The notes under the pieces: generated by a model
What the model saw: the letters and a program-made list of their open reading frames with translations, nothing else
Database searches by the model: none
What the model was told of the DNA's origin: nothing
Program-made: the position numbers and the translations under genes
In this document: positions 18,208 to 28,022 of the stretch, piece after piece
Position numbering within the stretch: position 1 is the stretch's first letter
Layout: the number at the start of each line of letters is the position of its first letter
From: Sulfurimonas sp.
Lineage (GTDB): Bacteria; Campylobacterota; Campylobacteria; Campylobacterales; Sulfurimonadaceae
Direction of reading: 5' to 3'
Length of the DNA stretch: 53,233 bases
NCBI GenBank assembly: GCA_027071075.1
Contig: JALSUU010000260.1
Span: 1 to 53,233 of the forward strand

Positions 18208-19179
18208 ATGTTTAAATATATACGAAAAAGTATTGATCTCATAGAGAATAATAAAGAAGAGATTCTTGATTTATGGATGCGATATGAAATTGTGCAAGAA
18301 AAACTTAAAAAAAATACTTTTGATATTGATTTTTTTAAAGATAAATTTGCTTCTAAAGTTTTTGATTATGCACTGAGTGTTGTAAATGAAAAGAACAAAG
18401 CAGAAAATTGTCCTGTTATAGGTGTTCTTCTTATGCTCTTTAAAAAGAAAAATATTCCACTAAGTGACATCTTTATAATCTGTGTACATCTTAAAAACTC
18501 ACTCCTCCATTTTGCCTATAAAAACTCATTTTTAAACCATGATACTATCAAGGAGATATCTCTCTTAATGGATTATAGTTTTGAGGGTGTTATAAATGAA
18601 TATGTTGTACTTTATTATAAAGATGATTTAATTTCCAATAAAGAGAAAAGTGAAGATGAAAAGAAAAAAACAGTAGAACTAAAAAAACAGGTTATAAACA
18701 CTAAACTTGAAACTGCTTCACATACATCTGCTGAACTCTATTTTCAAGAAGTTGATGTAGATATGGATACTATTGAAGAACTTGATGAACTAGAGGGGGA
18801 TACGCTAGATGCTCTTAGTGCCCAAGTAGCACTTAATCAGAACTCACTTGATGAATCATCAAATCTCTTTTTCAAGTATTCAAGTGTACTAGGGACTATG
18901 ATTGAGTTTGAAGAGCTTTCTTATACACTCAAACTACTTTCCGATCTTTTAAGAGAAACAGAGTGTGAGAGCATGAGTGAAGATACAAAATTCATGGTAG
19001 ATATCTATCTTAAAGCGATTATTAGTGATTTAAAAAGTTGGAGAAAGGCTATATTTATCCAGATGGAAGCTGAAGATATCCACTATCTCGATAAGACTCT
19101 TTTAAGTAGTATTGCTCAAATACAGATGACTCTACTCCCAGAAGAAGAGAGTCAAGATGAGGAGATAGAGTTCTTTTAA
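18208..19179 (+). CDS. Helical cytoplasmic protein of unknown function, RsbR-like N-terminus possible
   Basis: 323 residues, soluble and almost all alpha-helical. I chose ATG at 18208 because AGGGGG lies eight bases upstream; the GTG two codons earlier is too close to that site. The N-terminal 145 residues (IENNKEEILDLWM, then SDIFIICVHLKNSLLHF) loosely recall RsbRD-type sensory domains, but this is weak inference. A charged linker (about 148-165, EKSEDEKKK) and an acidic helical C-terminal part follow. A hairpin terminator overlaps its stop. Monocistronic and convergent with aroG. No firm family. Confidence 0.6.
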   Translation: MFKYIRKSIDLIENNKEEILDLWMRYEIVQEKLKKNTFDIDFFKDKFASKVFDYALSVVNEKNKAENCPVIGVLLMLFKKKNIPLSDIFIICVHLKNSLLHFAYKNSFLNHDTIKEISLLMDYSFEGVINEYVVLYYKDDLISNKEKSEDEKKKTVELKKQVINTKLETASHTSAELYFQEVDVDMDTIEELDELEGDTLDALSAQVALNQNSLDESSNLFFKYSSVLGTMIEFEELSYTLKLLSDLLRETECESMSEDTKFMVDIYLKAIISDLKSWRKAIFIQMEAEDIHYLDKTLLSSIAQIQMTLLPEEESQDEEIEFF

Positions 19180-19196
19180 AACTCTATTATTTTTTC
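19165..19196 (+). terminator. Hairpin terminator at the end of the 18208 gene
   Basis: An 8-bp stem (ATAGAGTT with AACTCTAT) and a 7-base loop containing the stop codon, followed by TATTTTTT. It overlaps the end of the convergent DAHP synthase gene. The T tract is on the plus-strand side only. Confidence 0.6.
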
Positions 19197-20536
19197 GCTT
19201 CTTTAAGAGAGTCGGCTATTAAAAATGCAAGTTCAAGAGATTGATCTGCATTGAGGCGTGGATCACAGTGAGTATGGTATCTTGAAGATAAATCTTCCTC
19301 AGTTACAGTAAAACTACCACCAATACACTCAGTTACATTTTTACCAGTCATCTCCAAGTGAACACCGCCACCGAATGTACCCTCAGCTTTATGTACTTGG
19401 AAAAACTCTTTCATCTCTGTGAGTATTGCATCCACAGGACGCGTTTTATAGTTGTTTGAAGATTTTATAGTATTTCCATGCATAGGATCACATGACCATA
19501 ACACTTTTTGACCTTCTCTCTCAACCGCTTTGATAAGAGCAGGTAGACCATCACCAACTTTTCCAGCACCCATACGAACGATAACATTTAAGCGACCCGC
19601 TTCATTTTCTGGGTTTAGCTTCGCACACAGTTTCACTAAATCCTCAGGATCCATACTTGGTCCAGCTTTTACACCAATAGGATTTTTCACACCACTTAAG
19701 AACTCTACATGAGCACCATCAAGTTGACGCGTTCTATCACCTATCCATAGCATATGAGCCGATGTATCATACCAATCATCAGTAATAGAATCTTTTCTAG
19801 TAAATGCTTCTTCATATGGAAGTAAAAGCGCTTCATGAGAAGTATAAAAATCAGTCTCTCTTAAAGTTCTATATGTTTTAGAAGTAACGCCACATGCTTC
19901 CATAAATTGGAGTGATTTTTCAATCTCTTGGGCAAGTGCCTCATACTTTTTGCTTACAGCACCTTGGTGAGCAAAGTCTAAGGTCCATTTATGTACTTGA
20001 TGCAGGTCAGCTAAACCACCCGATGCAAAAGCACGGAGTAAGTTTTGTGTAGCGGAAGCTTGGTTATATGCTCTTACAAGACGCTGAGGATCAGGTACTC
20101 TAGCACCCGCTGTAAACTCTGTACCGTTGATAATATCTCCACGATAAGAGTTAAGTGTAACACCATCAAATGTTTCAGTATCACTTGAACGAGGTTTTGC
20201 AAACTGTCCGGCCATACGACCAACTTTTACAACAGGAAGACCTCCCGAGTAAGTCATTACAACTGCCATCTGCATCATTGCTTTAAATGTATCACGAATA
20301 TTATCTGCATGAAATTCGCTAAAACTCTCAGCACAATCTCCACCTTGAAGTAAAAATGCATTTCCATTTGCAACATTTGCAAGTTGTGCTTTTAATGAAC
20401 GAGCTTCACCAGCAAAAACTAAAGGTGGATAGTTCTTTAACTCTGAAAGAACACTCTCTAATGCTGTTTGATCTGGATAAGTTGGTTGTTGTAATATTGG
20501 TTTATTTTTCCAACTAGATGGATTCCAAGTACTCAT
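19187..20536 (-). CDS. 3-deoxy-7-phosphoheptulonate synthase, class II
   Basis: A 449-residue class II (plant-like) DAHP synthase that joins phosphoenolpyruvate and erythrose 4-phosphate, the first step to chorismate. Hallmarks are [11 protein letters not shown] at the N-terminus, [39 protein letters not shown] and [10 protein letters not shown]. The metal-binding Cys, His, Glu and Asp are all within these blocks. AAAAGG precedes the start, and a TAGAAT -10-like box lies at 20565-20570 on the minus strand. It feeds the same pathway as trpE and aroE further along. Monocistronic. Confidence 0.95.
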   Translation of the reverse strand: MSTWNPSSWKNKPILQQPTYPDQTALESVLSELKNYPPLVFAGEARSLKAQLANVANGNAFLLQGGDCAESFSEFHADNIRDTFKAMMQMAVVMTYSGGLPVVKVGRMAGQFAKPRSSDTETFDGVTLNSYRGDIINGTEFTAGARVPDPQRLVRAYNQASATQNLLRAFASGGLADLHQVHKWTLDFAHQGAVSKKYEALAQEIEKSLQFMEACGVTSKTYRTLRETDFYTSHEALLLPYEEAFTRKDSITDDWYDTSAHMLWIGDRTRQLDGAHVEFLSGVKNPIGVKAGPSMDPEDLVKLCAKLNPENEAGRLNVIVRMGAGKVGDGLPALIKAVEREGQKVLWSCDPMHGNTIKSSNNYKTRPVDAILTEMKEFFQVHKAEGTFGGGVHLEMTGKNVTECIGGSFTVTEEDLSSRYHTHCDPRLNADQSLELAFLIADSLKEAKK

Positions 20537-20643
20537 ATAAAAACCTTTTATATTATTTTTTGAAATTCTATCTAAAAAGAGTTAAAATTACTATGTTTAT
20601 AGAGTACTTTTTTTTATAAAAGTTTTTTTTATGCTTAAAAGTG

Positions 20644-20649
20644 TATAAT
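20644..20649 (+). promoter_or_regulatory. Sigma-70 type -10 box upstream of the inverted-repeat element
   Basis: TATAAT is preceded by two T8 runs about a helical turn apart (20609-20616 and 20623-20630), the usual epsilonproteobacterial promoter layout. The predicted start, near 20655-20657, falls 2-4 bp before the element at 20659, so the element would form the leader of the diguanylate cyclase transcript. Confidence 0.65.
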
Positions 20650-20658
20650 TTGCATAAA

Positions 20659-20927
20659 TAGACTTCTTTCATAACCTAGATATATCTCAGAGGGAAGAAA
20701 AAAAGATGAGATTGTGTAAAATCTTTTTCTTAGCGTAGCCGTAGCTACGGTAATAATAAGTTTTATGCAAGGTCGCTTTTTTTATCCCTCCCTACGGGCA
20801 CTTTATAGAGAGTTTTACTCAGCGTTAGATAACCTTCACCGTAGCTACAGCTACGCTGAAGAACATCTGCCTTGATTAAAATTCTCTATAAAGTGCTGAG
20901 ATATATCTAGGTTATGAAAGAAGTCTA
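20659..20927. mobile_element. 269-bp MITE-like element with perfect 32-bp terminal inverted repeats
   Basis: The ends are exact complements: 20659-20690 (beginning TAGACTTCTTTCATAACC) and 20896-20927. Both outermost dinucleotides are TA, so a 30-bp inverted repeat flanked by a TA duplication is also consistent, as for IS630/Tc1-mariner-type elements. No open frame lies inside. Two further inverted pairs are internal: 20731-20751 with 20838-20858 (19 of 21), and 20798-20817 with 20877-20896 (19 of 20). These pairs interleave, so they cannot both form in a simple fold. A CCGTAGCTACGG palindrome lies at 20739-20750. The 400-bp gap between aroG and the cyclase gene holds only promoters and this element. 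Confidence 0.85.
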
Positions 20928-20936
20928 ATAACTTTT

Positions 20937-21878
20937 ATGGAGTGCTTTCATTTGAATAAATCTGACCTTAAATCTCTTGTAACACAGATGTATGAAGACC
21001 TACTCTCAAGTATTGATAATCAGGAGTATGCAAATAAAGATGATGTAGTCCATTATCTTCAAGATGCGGTAAATACTATCTCTTCTATTGATACAGAAAG
21101 TATTGACTCACTTGAGCAAGCACGCGCTGCATTTACAAACACCTTTAAAGAGATTGCAAAAAAAAGTATTTCAGAGTATAGTAGCACCAATGGTCGATTT
21201 AAAGAGCTTACACAAGAGCATCAAAAAACTATTGAAGAGTGTAATGATGTTCACATAGATTTATCTTCTATAACACATAAATTTAATGATATACAAGATC
21301 ATATGACCCAAGAGGTTGGAAGAGCCAACCAAGTTATCACAGACTTAAGTAATAAAATTCAAGTTTTGGAAAGAAGTTCTAACTTAGATTCTCTTACGCG
21401 TGTTCTTAATAGAAGAGCATTAACAACTTATTTGCAAAAACTTTGTCAAAGAAAGACTATTAAAGATGAACTGCATCTTCTTATTCTAGATATTGATGAT
21501 TTTAAAGTAGTGAATGATACTTATGGGCATATAGCTGGGGATAAAATTCTTATTTTTATTGCAAATATTTTGAGAAAAACACTTCGAGATGGAGACAAAG
21601 TTTTTAGATATGGTGGAGAAGAATTTATTATCATTTTAAATCGTATTGAGTCTGATGCATGTGTTGAGATATCAAATAGAATTTTAAAAATCATCAGTTC
21701 AAATCAACTTATTTATAAGGGTGAATCTCTAAAAGTCACTATGAGTATAGGCGCTACTAAGTTTTATTCTGGAGATACACCTGATTCACTTATTCATAGA
21801 GCAGATACAGCCCTTTACAAATCTAAAAAAGCAGGAAAAAATCAAATGAACTCGGAGTTAAAACCAGATGGACATTAA
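20937..21878 (+). CDS. Diguanylate cyclase (soluble, GGDEF domain)
   Basis: About 313 residues. A helical N-terminal part (1-145), coiled-coil near 110-145, precedes a GGDEF domain (about 148-305). The active site is GGEEF at 226-230 and an inhibitory-site RDGD lies at 217-220, exactly five residues upstream, so product inhibition is expected. It makes cyclic di-GMP. The start is unsure. ATG at 20937 has no good ribosome site and abuts the mobile element. TTG at 20952 (LNKSDLK) has GGAG nine bases upstream and may be the real start. It overlaps cvpA by 11 bp and opens the cvpA-fur-lysS group. Confidence 0.9.
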   Translation: MECFHLNKSDLKSLVTQMYEDLLSSIDNQEYANKDDVVHYLQDAVNTISSIDTESIDSLEQARAAFTNTFKEIAKKSISEYSSTNGRFKELTQEHQKTIEECNDVHIDLSSITHKFNDIQDHMTQEVGRANQVITDLSNKIQVLERSSNLDSLTRVLNRRALTTYLQKLCQRKTIKDELHLLILDIDDFKVVNDTYGHIAGDKILIFIANILRKTLRDGDKVFRYGGEEFIIILNRIESDACVEISNRILKIISSNQLIYKGESLKVTMSIGATKFYSGDTPDSLIHRADTALYKSKKAGKNQMNSELKPDGH

Positions 21879-22479
21879 CTACTTTGACTTAGTCTCTGCA
21901 ATAATTATACTTTTACTTGGATTAAAAGGCATTTTAAATGGCTTTTTCAAAGAGGTTTTTGGACTTGTTGGAATTGTTGGCGGTATCTTTATCGCTTCAA
22001 GATTAGGAAACACAGTGGGAGAGTATCTCAACAATCTCATCTTTAACTTTTCAAGCCCTGCCGCTGTTAAATTTCTTGGATTTTTAACTACTTTAGCACT
22101 CTTTTGGCTTCTCATGGTTATAGTTGGTCAACTCTTTAAAAAGTTGAGTGCATTAAGTGGTTTAGGTCCAGTAGACAGAATCTTAGGCTTTGTAGTTGGT
22201 GCGAGTAAGTTTTTCTTAATTGCATCTGTTCTTGCATACTCTGCTTACAATATTAAACCTATTAGATCATCTTTAGACTCTATGTTAGAAAATAGTCTGA
22301 TTTTTCCAATTATGGTAACGACAGGTGATTATATTATTCAGATAGACCCTGTAAATATGAGTGAAGATCTTAATAAGACAATAGAAAAAAGCACACAAGT
22401 GATTAAAGAAAAAGCGCAAAAGCAAGTAAATGAACATATTTCAGAAATTCAAAAAGAGATAGAGAAAAAAGAGAATTAA
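21868..22479 (+). CDS. cvpA: CvpA family membrane protein
   Basis: A 203-residue inner-membrane protein related to colicin V production protein CvpA. Four helices are visible (about 8-25, 28-45, 64-86, 103-125), with ILLLGLKGILNGFFKEVFGLVGIVGG typical of the family at 11-36. The C-terminus is charged and helical (KEKAQKQVNEHISEIQ). In enteric bacteria CvpA is linked to envelope and bile resistance; the role here is unknown. It starts inside the diguanylate cyclase gene and its stop overlaps the fur start (TAATG). Confidence 0.88.
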   Translation: MDINYFDLVSAIIILLLGLKGILNGFFKEVFGLVGIVGGIFIASRLGNTVGEYLNNLIFNFSSPAAVKFLGFLTTLALFWLLMVIVGQLFKKLSALSGLGPVDRILGFVVGASKFFLIASVLAYSAYNIKPIRSSLDSMLENSLIFPIMVTTGDYIIQIDPVNMSEDLNKTIEKSTQVIKEKAQKQVNEHISEIQKEIEKKEN

Positions 22480-22958
22480 TGCCAAAGATAAATACAAACT
22501 TCAATGACAAAACAATAGAGTATGAGCAGTTGCTGATAGATTTTAAGAAACTGCTGAAAAAGAATAATCTCAAGTTCACTATCCAAAGAGAAGTAATCTT
22601 AGAGACACTTTATAATTCAGATGAGCATCTAACACCTGAGGGTCTGCATCATCTTATTCAAGCAAAACAACCTGATTTAAAGACTGGAATTGCCACTGTT
22701 TATAGAACACTTGCTTTGCTTGAAGAGTCAAATGTTGTTACATCTTTATCTTTTGGTGCACAAGGAAAAAAGTATGAACTCGGTGCAAAAGAGCACCATG
22801 ATCATCTTATTTGTACGGAGTGTGGCAAGATTACAGAGTTTGTTGATGCAGAGATAGAAGAGCGTCAACATGCTATAACTGATGCACTTGGATTTAAAAT
22901 GAGTGATCACTCTATGCAGATTTATGGTATCTGTGCAGAGTGCCAAAAAATAAACTAA
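22479..22958 (+). CDS. fur: Ferric uptake regulator Fur
   Basis: A 159-residue metal-dependent repressor. The winged-helix N-terminus contains [20 protein letters not shown] and [19 protein letters not shown], the DNA-recognition helix. The metal sites include [17 protein letters not shown] and a C-terminal CAEC, giving the two CxxC pairs of the structural zinc site. It controls iron uptake and storage genes with Fe(II). It is one base-overlapped with cvpA and 22 bp before lysS, as in the fur locus of Campylobacter. No Fur box was identified near it. Confidence 0.95.
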   Translation: MPKINTNFNDKTIEYEQLLIDFKKLLKKNNLKFTIQREVILETLYNSDEHLTPEGLHHLIQAKQPDLKTGIATVYRTLALLEESNVVTSLSFGAQGKKYELGAKEHHDHLICTECGKITEFVDAEIEERQHAITDALGFKMSDHSMQIYGICAECQKIN

Positions 22959-22980
22959 TAAAACTACACAAGGAAAATTA

Positions 22981-24501
22981 TTGATTTTTGATAATAAATT
23001 TATTCAACAAAGAATAGAAAAAGCGAAACTACTTAAAGAAGCTGGATTTAACCCATACACAAACGAATCCAAGAGAAACTGTAGCATTGAAAAGTATCTC
23101 AATGTAAATTCAGATATTGCTGAGAGTGAAGAAAAAAGAGATGAAAATCGTCACTATATAGTAAGTGGTCGTATTAAACTTCTTCGTATTATGGGAAAAG
23201 CTTCTTTTGTAAAGATAGAAGATGAAAGTGGCATGTTACAGATTTATGTAGCAAGAGACAACCTTCCTGAGGGCTTTTACAACACTATGTTTAAGAAAAA
23301 CATAGAAGTTGGTGATATTATTGAAGTTGCTGGTTTTCCTTTTGTTACAGGACAAGGTGAGTTATCACTTCATGCTGATAGCTTAACTCTTCTGACAAAA
23401 GCAATTAGTCCACTTCCTGAAAAATTTCATGGAATCACAGATAAAGAGATTCGTTATAGAAAGCGTTATCTTGATTTGATTATGAATGCTGAAGTGCGTA
23501 AAACATTTCAAACACGCTCAAAAGTTATCTCTTTGACGAGACGATTCTTTGAGGACAAGGGCTTTTTAGAGGTTGAAACTCCAATGATGCACCCTATTGC
23601 AGGTGGAGCTAATGCGAAACCATTTGTTACACATCATAATGCTTTAGGAATTGATAGATTTTTAAGAATCGCTCCAGAGCTTTACCTCAAGCGTTTAATT
23701 GTTGGTGGATTTGAAGCTGTATTTGAGATAAACAGAAACTTTAGAAATGAAGGTATGGATACTACACATAATCCAGAATTTACATCTATTGAGTTTTACT
23801 GGGCATATAAAACATACAAAGACCTTATAGAAATCACAAAAGAGTATTTTCAGTATCTTTTTGAGCATCTAAATCTTCCGACAATGCTTCCTTATGGAGA
23901 TATAGAAGTAAACTTTGCAAACTTTCAAGAGATTCCACTCATTGAGTCACTTACTACTGTTGGTGGTGTCCCTGCTGAGTCTTGTAATGATAAAGAGTCT
24001 ATTATAGCTTACCTAAACTCAAAAAACATTACTGTAAAACCGGGTATGAATCTTGGTCAACTTCAAGGGGAACTTTTTGATGAGTTTGTTGAAGAAAAAC
24101 TAATAGACCCTACTTTTATTACAGAGTACCCTGTTGAAATCTCTCCTCTTGCTCGTAGAAGTGATGAAAATCCAGCGATAACTGAAAGATTTGAGCTTTT
24201 TATCGCTGGTCGTGAGATAGCAAATGCTTTTAGTGAGTTAAATGATCCAATTGATCAACTTGAAAGATTTGAAGGGCAAATGGCTGCAAAAGATAGTGGT
24301 GATGATGAAGCACATGAGATGGATAGTGATTTTGTTGAAGCACTTAGTTATGGTATGGCGCCAACTGCTGGTCAAGGAATAGGTATAGATAGACTTGTTA
24401 TGCTTCTTACAAATGAGCATAGTATTCGTGATGTTCTACTCTTTCCTGCTATGAAACCTTTAAATGGTGACGAAGCAGAGATGCAAACTGAAGAAAACTA
24501 G
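22981..24501 (+). CDS. lysS: Lysyl-tRNA synthetase, class II
   Basis: A 506-residue class II synthetase that charges tRNA-Lys. An OB-fold anticodon-binding domain (about 55-150) is followed by the catalytic core: motif 1 near [17 protein letters not shown], motif 2 [20 protein letters not shown] and motif 3 [11 protein letters not shown]. The start is TTG with AGGA seven bases upstream; the next ATG would cut into the OB fold. Length is usual. It belongs to the conserved fur locus. Confidence 0.97.
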   Translation: MIFDNKFIQQRIEKAKLLKEAGFNPYTNESKRNCSIEKYLNVNSDIAESEEKRDENRHYIVSGRIKLLRIMGKASFVKIEDESGMLQIYVARDNLPEGFYNTMFKKNIEVGDIIEVAGFPFVTGQGELSLHADSLTLLTKAISPLPEKFHGITDKEIRYRKRYLDLIMNAEVRKTFQTRSKVISLTRRFFEDKGFLEVETPMMHPIAGGANAKPFVTHHNALGIDRFLRIAPELYLKRLIVGGFEAVFEINRNFRNEGMDTTHNPEFTSIEFYWAYKTYKDLIEITKEYFQYLFEHLNLPTMLPYGDIEVNFANFQEIPLIESLTTVGGVPAESCNDKESIIAYLNSKNITVKPGMNLGQLQGELFDEFVEEKLIDPTFITEYPVEISPLARRSDENPAITERFELFIAGREIANAFSELNDPIDQLERFEGQMAAKDSGDDEAHEMDSDFVEALSYGMAPTAGQGIGIDRLVMLLTNEHSIRDVLLFPAMKPLNGDEAEMQTEEN

Positions 24502-24575
24502 GAATAAAAGTAACACACTCATAAACATATTAATAATGGTTATACTAGTAAAAGATTTTTTTATTATCTATTATG

Positions 24576-24581
24576 TACAAT
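24576..24581 (+). promoter_or_regulatory. Candidate -10 box for the decayed hybrid kinase gene
   Basis: TACAAT lies 18 bp before the ATG at 24599, after a T-rich stretch (GATTTTTTTATTATC). An AAAGGG ribosome site follows at 24587-24592. The leader would be very short. Confidence 0.35.
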
Positions 24582-24598
24582 GAGACAAAGGGTTTTAG

Positions 24599-26680
24599 AT
24601 GTATATAAAAATTTTACTAATAACTATTATTGCTTCACTTCAACTACATGCTTCACTTGATATTAACTTAGAAAATGTTGATACTCAAAGTGATGATTTT
24701 ACTATGTGGATTGCCTTGTTTGGCTTAGGCTTGGTAGGTTTTTTTGCACTTTTTATATCTTCAAAACAGACACAGTCTCTCAAAAAAAAATTTGAAGAGA
24801 AAGAGCAAGAAGAGAAAAAAGAGCATGAGACACAGGATGATATTATCTCTAAAATGGGAGAGAGTATCTACGATATAGCAAAAGACAAAAAAGCCCTCCA
24901 TTCAGAAACTCAACTCCTTGCAATGACAACAAATCTCATAGAGTTCTTACGCATTAAATCTAAAAAGGTTACAGTAACAAATGAAAAATTAAAAATTTCT
25001 AACCTTCTCAATGATGTTTCAGGTACACTTAAAGCAAATATTAAAAATCGAAAGCTCGAACTGATTTATAATGTAAATTCAGAAGTATCTAAAGTAATCA
25101 CTTCTGATACACTCAACTTAAGTAAAATTCTTACAAATATTTTTATCTACTGTGTAGAAAAAGAGTCTAAATATATCACACTTAATATAGATATAAACTC
25201 CCTCTCATCAAAAAATGACCAACTCTTTTTTACTATAAACAGCCATATGAAGATAAATGAAGAAGAAGAAGAAGATATTTTTGACTCTAAGTATAATGAG
25301 AAAACAGATACCTACGATAGCCTAGGACTTTTTATTGCAAAAGAGTTATCACTCCTTATGCATGGGGACTTAATAGCAAGAAATACGAAAGACGAATACC
25401 TAGAGTTTGTCTTAAATATTCCCTACAAAGAAGAGAAACAAACAGCTACAACAACCCACTTTGAAAAAGAGAATATCTTAGTTATAGACTCCTCTTTGAA
25501 TACAGCCGAGTATATCCAATCAGTACTGCAAAGCCTTGGTCATAAGGTTACTATTATTAGTAAAAAAGAGTATCTATATGATTTGCCAATTTTTCATAAG
25601 TTTGATATTATCTTTTTAGAAGAGAACCTTTTTGCTGATGATGCAATGCTACAACTACAAAAAGTAGATGCACAGATAGTTGCAACTTACAATATATTTC
25701 ATAAAGCCCAAGAGTTTGAAAACGCAAAAATTGCTGATATGAAAGTTTCAAAACCACTTACTCACTGGCAACTTTCAGATATTTTACAGCAACTATCAGT
25801 AGATAAAAAAGAGAAAGCCTTACATACTCAGACAACAATAAACTCGGGAAATGTACTAGTTCATAGAAACTCATTTCAGATGACTCGCAATGTCACTCTT
25901 GGAAAATTTATACAGTTTAAAGAGAAGAAGATTCTTTTAGTGGAAGATAATTTGATTAATCAAAAAGTATTTATCGGAATGCTTGGAAAATCAAAGATGT
26001 CTATTAAAGTTGCCAACAATGGGCAAGAGGCTTTAGATATTCTCAAAGAGGATAAAAGTTTTGATATCATCTTTATGGATATCAATATGCCAACAATGGA
26101 TGGATACACTGCATCGATAAAAATTCGTGAAAAGAGTGAGTATGATGATATTCCAATTATAGCACTCAGTGCACTCACTTCTAATGATGAGATATCAAAA
26201 ATGTTTACATCAGGGATGAATGCCTATATCGCTAAACCACTCAAAAAAGAGATACTTTTTACAGTCTTTTTAATCTTTATAGAGAACACAAGAGTCCCTC
26301 ATGCACGAGAGATTGAGTCTGATGATAATGGACTTGCTCAACTTGATGGATTAAACATTGAACTTGGTATCTCAAAATCTGCCTATAACGATATTTTCTA
26401 TAAAGAGATACTTATAGAGTTTAAAGATGCTTACCAAACGAGTAACCTCATATTTAATAAACTCATGAGTGATTTTAGATATGAGCAACTAAGGATTCTC
26501 TGTTTAGATATCAAAGGTTTAAGCGGCACTATTGGTGCAGAAGAGTTACACCAAATCATCACAAATATTATAAAAGCTATTATATTGAAAAAATATGACT
26601 CTCTACCGACTTTAATCCAAAAATATACGGATGAACTCAAAAAAGTAAATGCTTCTATAGAGAAGTATTTAAGCATATAA
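24599..26680 (+). CDS. Degenerate hybrid sensor kinase: pseudo-kinase, pseudo-receiver, intact receiver, Hpt-like domain without histidine
   Basis: 693 residues. A signal-like segment (1-18), about 15 exposed residues and a membrane helix (35-53) lead to a coiled coil (58-95). Residues 100-280 align with a kinase core, but no phospho-accepting His box is seen, the N-box reads IFIYCVEKES and the G1 motif is gone; only a G2-like SLGLFIAKELSLLMHGDL remains. A first receiver (291-400) has Glu341 at the phospho-Asp position. A second receiver (445-560) is complete, with Asp494 in MDINMPTMDG and Lys546. The C-terminal Hpt-like helix reads CLDIKGLSGTIGA, with Leu636 where His is expected. The gene sits between lysS and glyA and is full length, so it is probably a phosphorelay acceptor or scaffold, not a kinase. 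Confidence 0.8.
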   Translation: MYIKILLITIIASLQLHASLDINLENVDTQSDDFTMWIALFGLGLVGFFALFISSKQTQSLKKKFEEKEQEEKKEHETQDDIISKMGESIYDIAKDKKALHSETQLLAMTTNLIEFLRIKSKKVTVTNEKLKISNLLNDVSGTLKANIKNRKLELIYNVNSEVSKVITSDTLNLSKILTNIFIYCVEKESKYITLNIDINSLSSKNDQLFFTINSHMKINEEEEEDIFDSKYNEKTDTYDSLGLFIAKELSLLMHGDLIARNTKDEYLEFVLNIPYKEEKQTATTTHFEKENILVIDSSLNTAEYIQSVLQSLGHKVTIISKKEYLYDLPIFHKFDIIFLEENLFADDAMLQLQKVDAQIVATYNIFHKAQEFENAKIADMKVSKPLTHWQLSDILQQLSVDKKEKALHTQTTINSGNVLVHRNSFQMTRNVTLGKFIQFKEKKILLVEDNLINQKVFIGMLGKSKMSIKVANNGQEALDILKEDKSFDIIFMDINMPTMDGYTASIKIREKSEYDDIPIIALSALTSNDEISKMFTSGMNAYIAKPLKKEILFTVFLIFIENTRVPHAREIESDDNGLAQLDGLNIELGISKSAYNDIFYKEILIEFKDAYQTSNLIFNKLMSDFRYEQLRILCLDIKGLSGTIGAEELHQIITNIIKAIILKKYDSLPTLIQKYTDELKKVNASIEKYLSI

Positions 26681-26722
26681 CTCCCCTTTTTTAAGTTCAG
26701 TATTTTATTATTTATTTTTTAG

Positions 26723-26728
26723 TATAAT
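26723..26728 (+). promoter_or_regulatory. Sigma-70 type -10 box for glyA
   Basis: TATAAT follows the T-rich ATTTATTTTTTAG. The start of transcription would be near 26735, with an AAGGA ribosome site at 26743-26747 ahead of the ATG at 26759. Confidence 0.7.
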
Positions 26729-26758
26729 CACTACAATTTTAACAAGGAATTTTATAAG

Positions 26759-28006
26759 ATGAGTTTTTTAAAAGAGTATGATAGTGAGATATTTGATTTA
26801 TGTGAGAAAGAGTTAGAGCGTCAAACAGACCATTTAGAGATGATTGCCTCTGAAAACTTTACTCTTCCAGCAGTAATGGAAGCAATGGGTTCAGTATTTA
26901 CAAATAAGTATGCTGAAGGCTATCCACAGAAACGCTACTATGGTGGTTGTGAATATGCTGATCAAGTTGAGCAGTTAGCTATAGATAGAGCTTGTGAACT
27001 TTTTGGATGTAACTATGCAAATGTTCAACCACACTCAGGAAGTCAAGCAAATGGTGCAGTCTATGCGGCACTATTAAAAGCTGGAGATAAACTTTTAGGG
27101 ATGGATTTAAGCCATGGTGGTCACTTAACACATGGTTCTAAGCCTTCTTTTTCTGGTAAAAATTATCACTCATTTACTTATGGTGTAGAGCTTGATGGTC
27201 GCATCAACTACGATAGAGTAATGGATATCGCTCAAATAACACAACCAAAGATTATCGTTTGTGGTGCTTCTGCATATGCTCGTGAAATCGACTTTAAAAA
27301 ATTCCGTGAAATTGCTGATGCAGTTGGGGCAATTTTATTTGCTGATATCGCACATATCGCTGGTTTAGTTGCAGCGGGTGAGCATCCTAGTCCATTCCCT
27401 TATGCTGATGTTGTTACAACAACTACGCATAAGACACTTGCTGGACCTCGTGGTGGTATGATTATGACAAATGATGAAGATATCGCAAAGAAGATAAACT
27501 CTGCTATCTTCCCGGCCCTTCAAGGTGGACCACTTGTTCATGTTATCGCTGCAAAAGCTGTAGGTTTTAAGTACAACCTTTCACCTGAGTGGAAAGAGTA
27601 TGCTAAACAAGTAAAAGCGAATGCAAAAGTACTTGCACAAGTAATGGTAAAGCGTGGCTATGATGTAGTTTCAGGTGGAACAGATAACCATCTTATACTT
27701 GTAAGTTTTGTAGGAAAAGAGATTAGTGGAAAAGATGCAGATGCTGCGCTTGGAAATGCTGGAATCACTATCAATAAAAATACAGTTCCAGGTGAGACAA
27801 GAAGTCCATTTGTAACCTCAGGTATTCGTGTTGGAAGCCCTGCACTTACTTCTCGTGGTATGAAAGAGAAAGAGTTTGAACTCATTGCTAATAGAATGGC
27901 TGATGTATTAGATGATATTAACAACAATGAGCTTCAAGCAAAAATCAAAGAAGAGTTAAAAGCCTTGGCACAAAACTTTGTAATTTATAACCAAGCAACT
28001 TACTAA
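26759..28006 (+). CDS. glyA: Serine hydroxymethyltransferase
   Basis: A 415-residue PLP enzyme converting serine and tetrahydrofolate to glycine and methylene-tetrahydrofolate. Visible hallmarks are [28 protein letters not shown], the [13 protein letters not shown] segment and [13 protein letters not shown], which carries the PLP lysine. Length and order are standard for the phylum. It has its own promoter and lies 16 bp before the DUF1882 gene, as in other members of the order. Confidence 0.98.
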   Translation: MSFLKEYDSEIFDLCEKELERQTDHLEMIASENFTLPAVMEAMGSVFTNKYAEGYPQKRYYGGCEYADQVEQLAIDRACELFGCNYANVQPHSGSQANGAVYAALLKAGDKLLGMDLSHGGHLTHGSKPSFSGKNYHSFTYGVELDGRINYDRVMDIAQITQPKIIVCGASAYAREIDFKKFREIADAVGAILFADIAHIAGLVAAGEHPSPFPYADVVTTTTHKTLAGPRGGMIMTNDEDIAKKINSAIFPALQGGPLVHVIAAKAVGFKYNLSPEWKEYAKQVKANAKVLAQVMVKRGYDVVSGGTDNHLILVSFVGKEISGKDADAALGNAGITINKNTVPGETRSPFVTSGIRVGSPALTSRGMKEKEFELIANRMADVLDDINNNELQAKIKEELKALAQNFVIYNQATY

Positions 28007-28022
28007 AGAGAGGAGATTAGCT

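Noticed and set aside
20659-20927. Riboswitch of a known class (such as c-di-GMP-I/II)
   Set aside because: I looked for conserved riboswitch cores ahead of the cyclase gene; the sequence is dominated by long inverted repeats typical of a mobile element and no known core was recognised.
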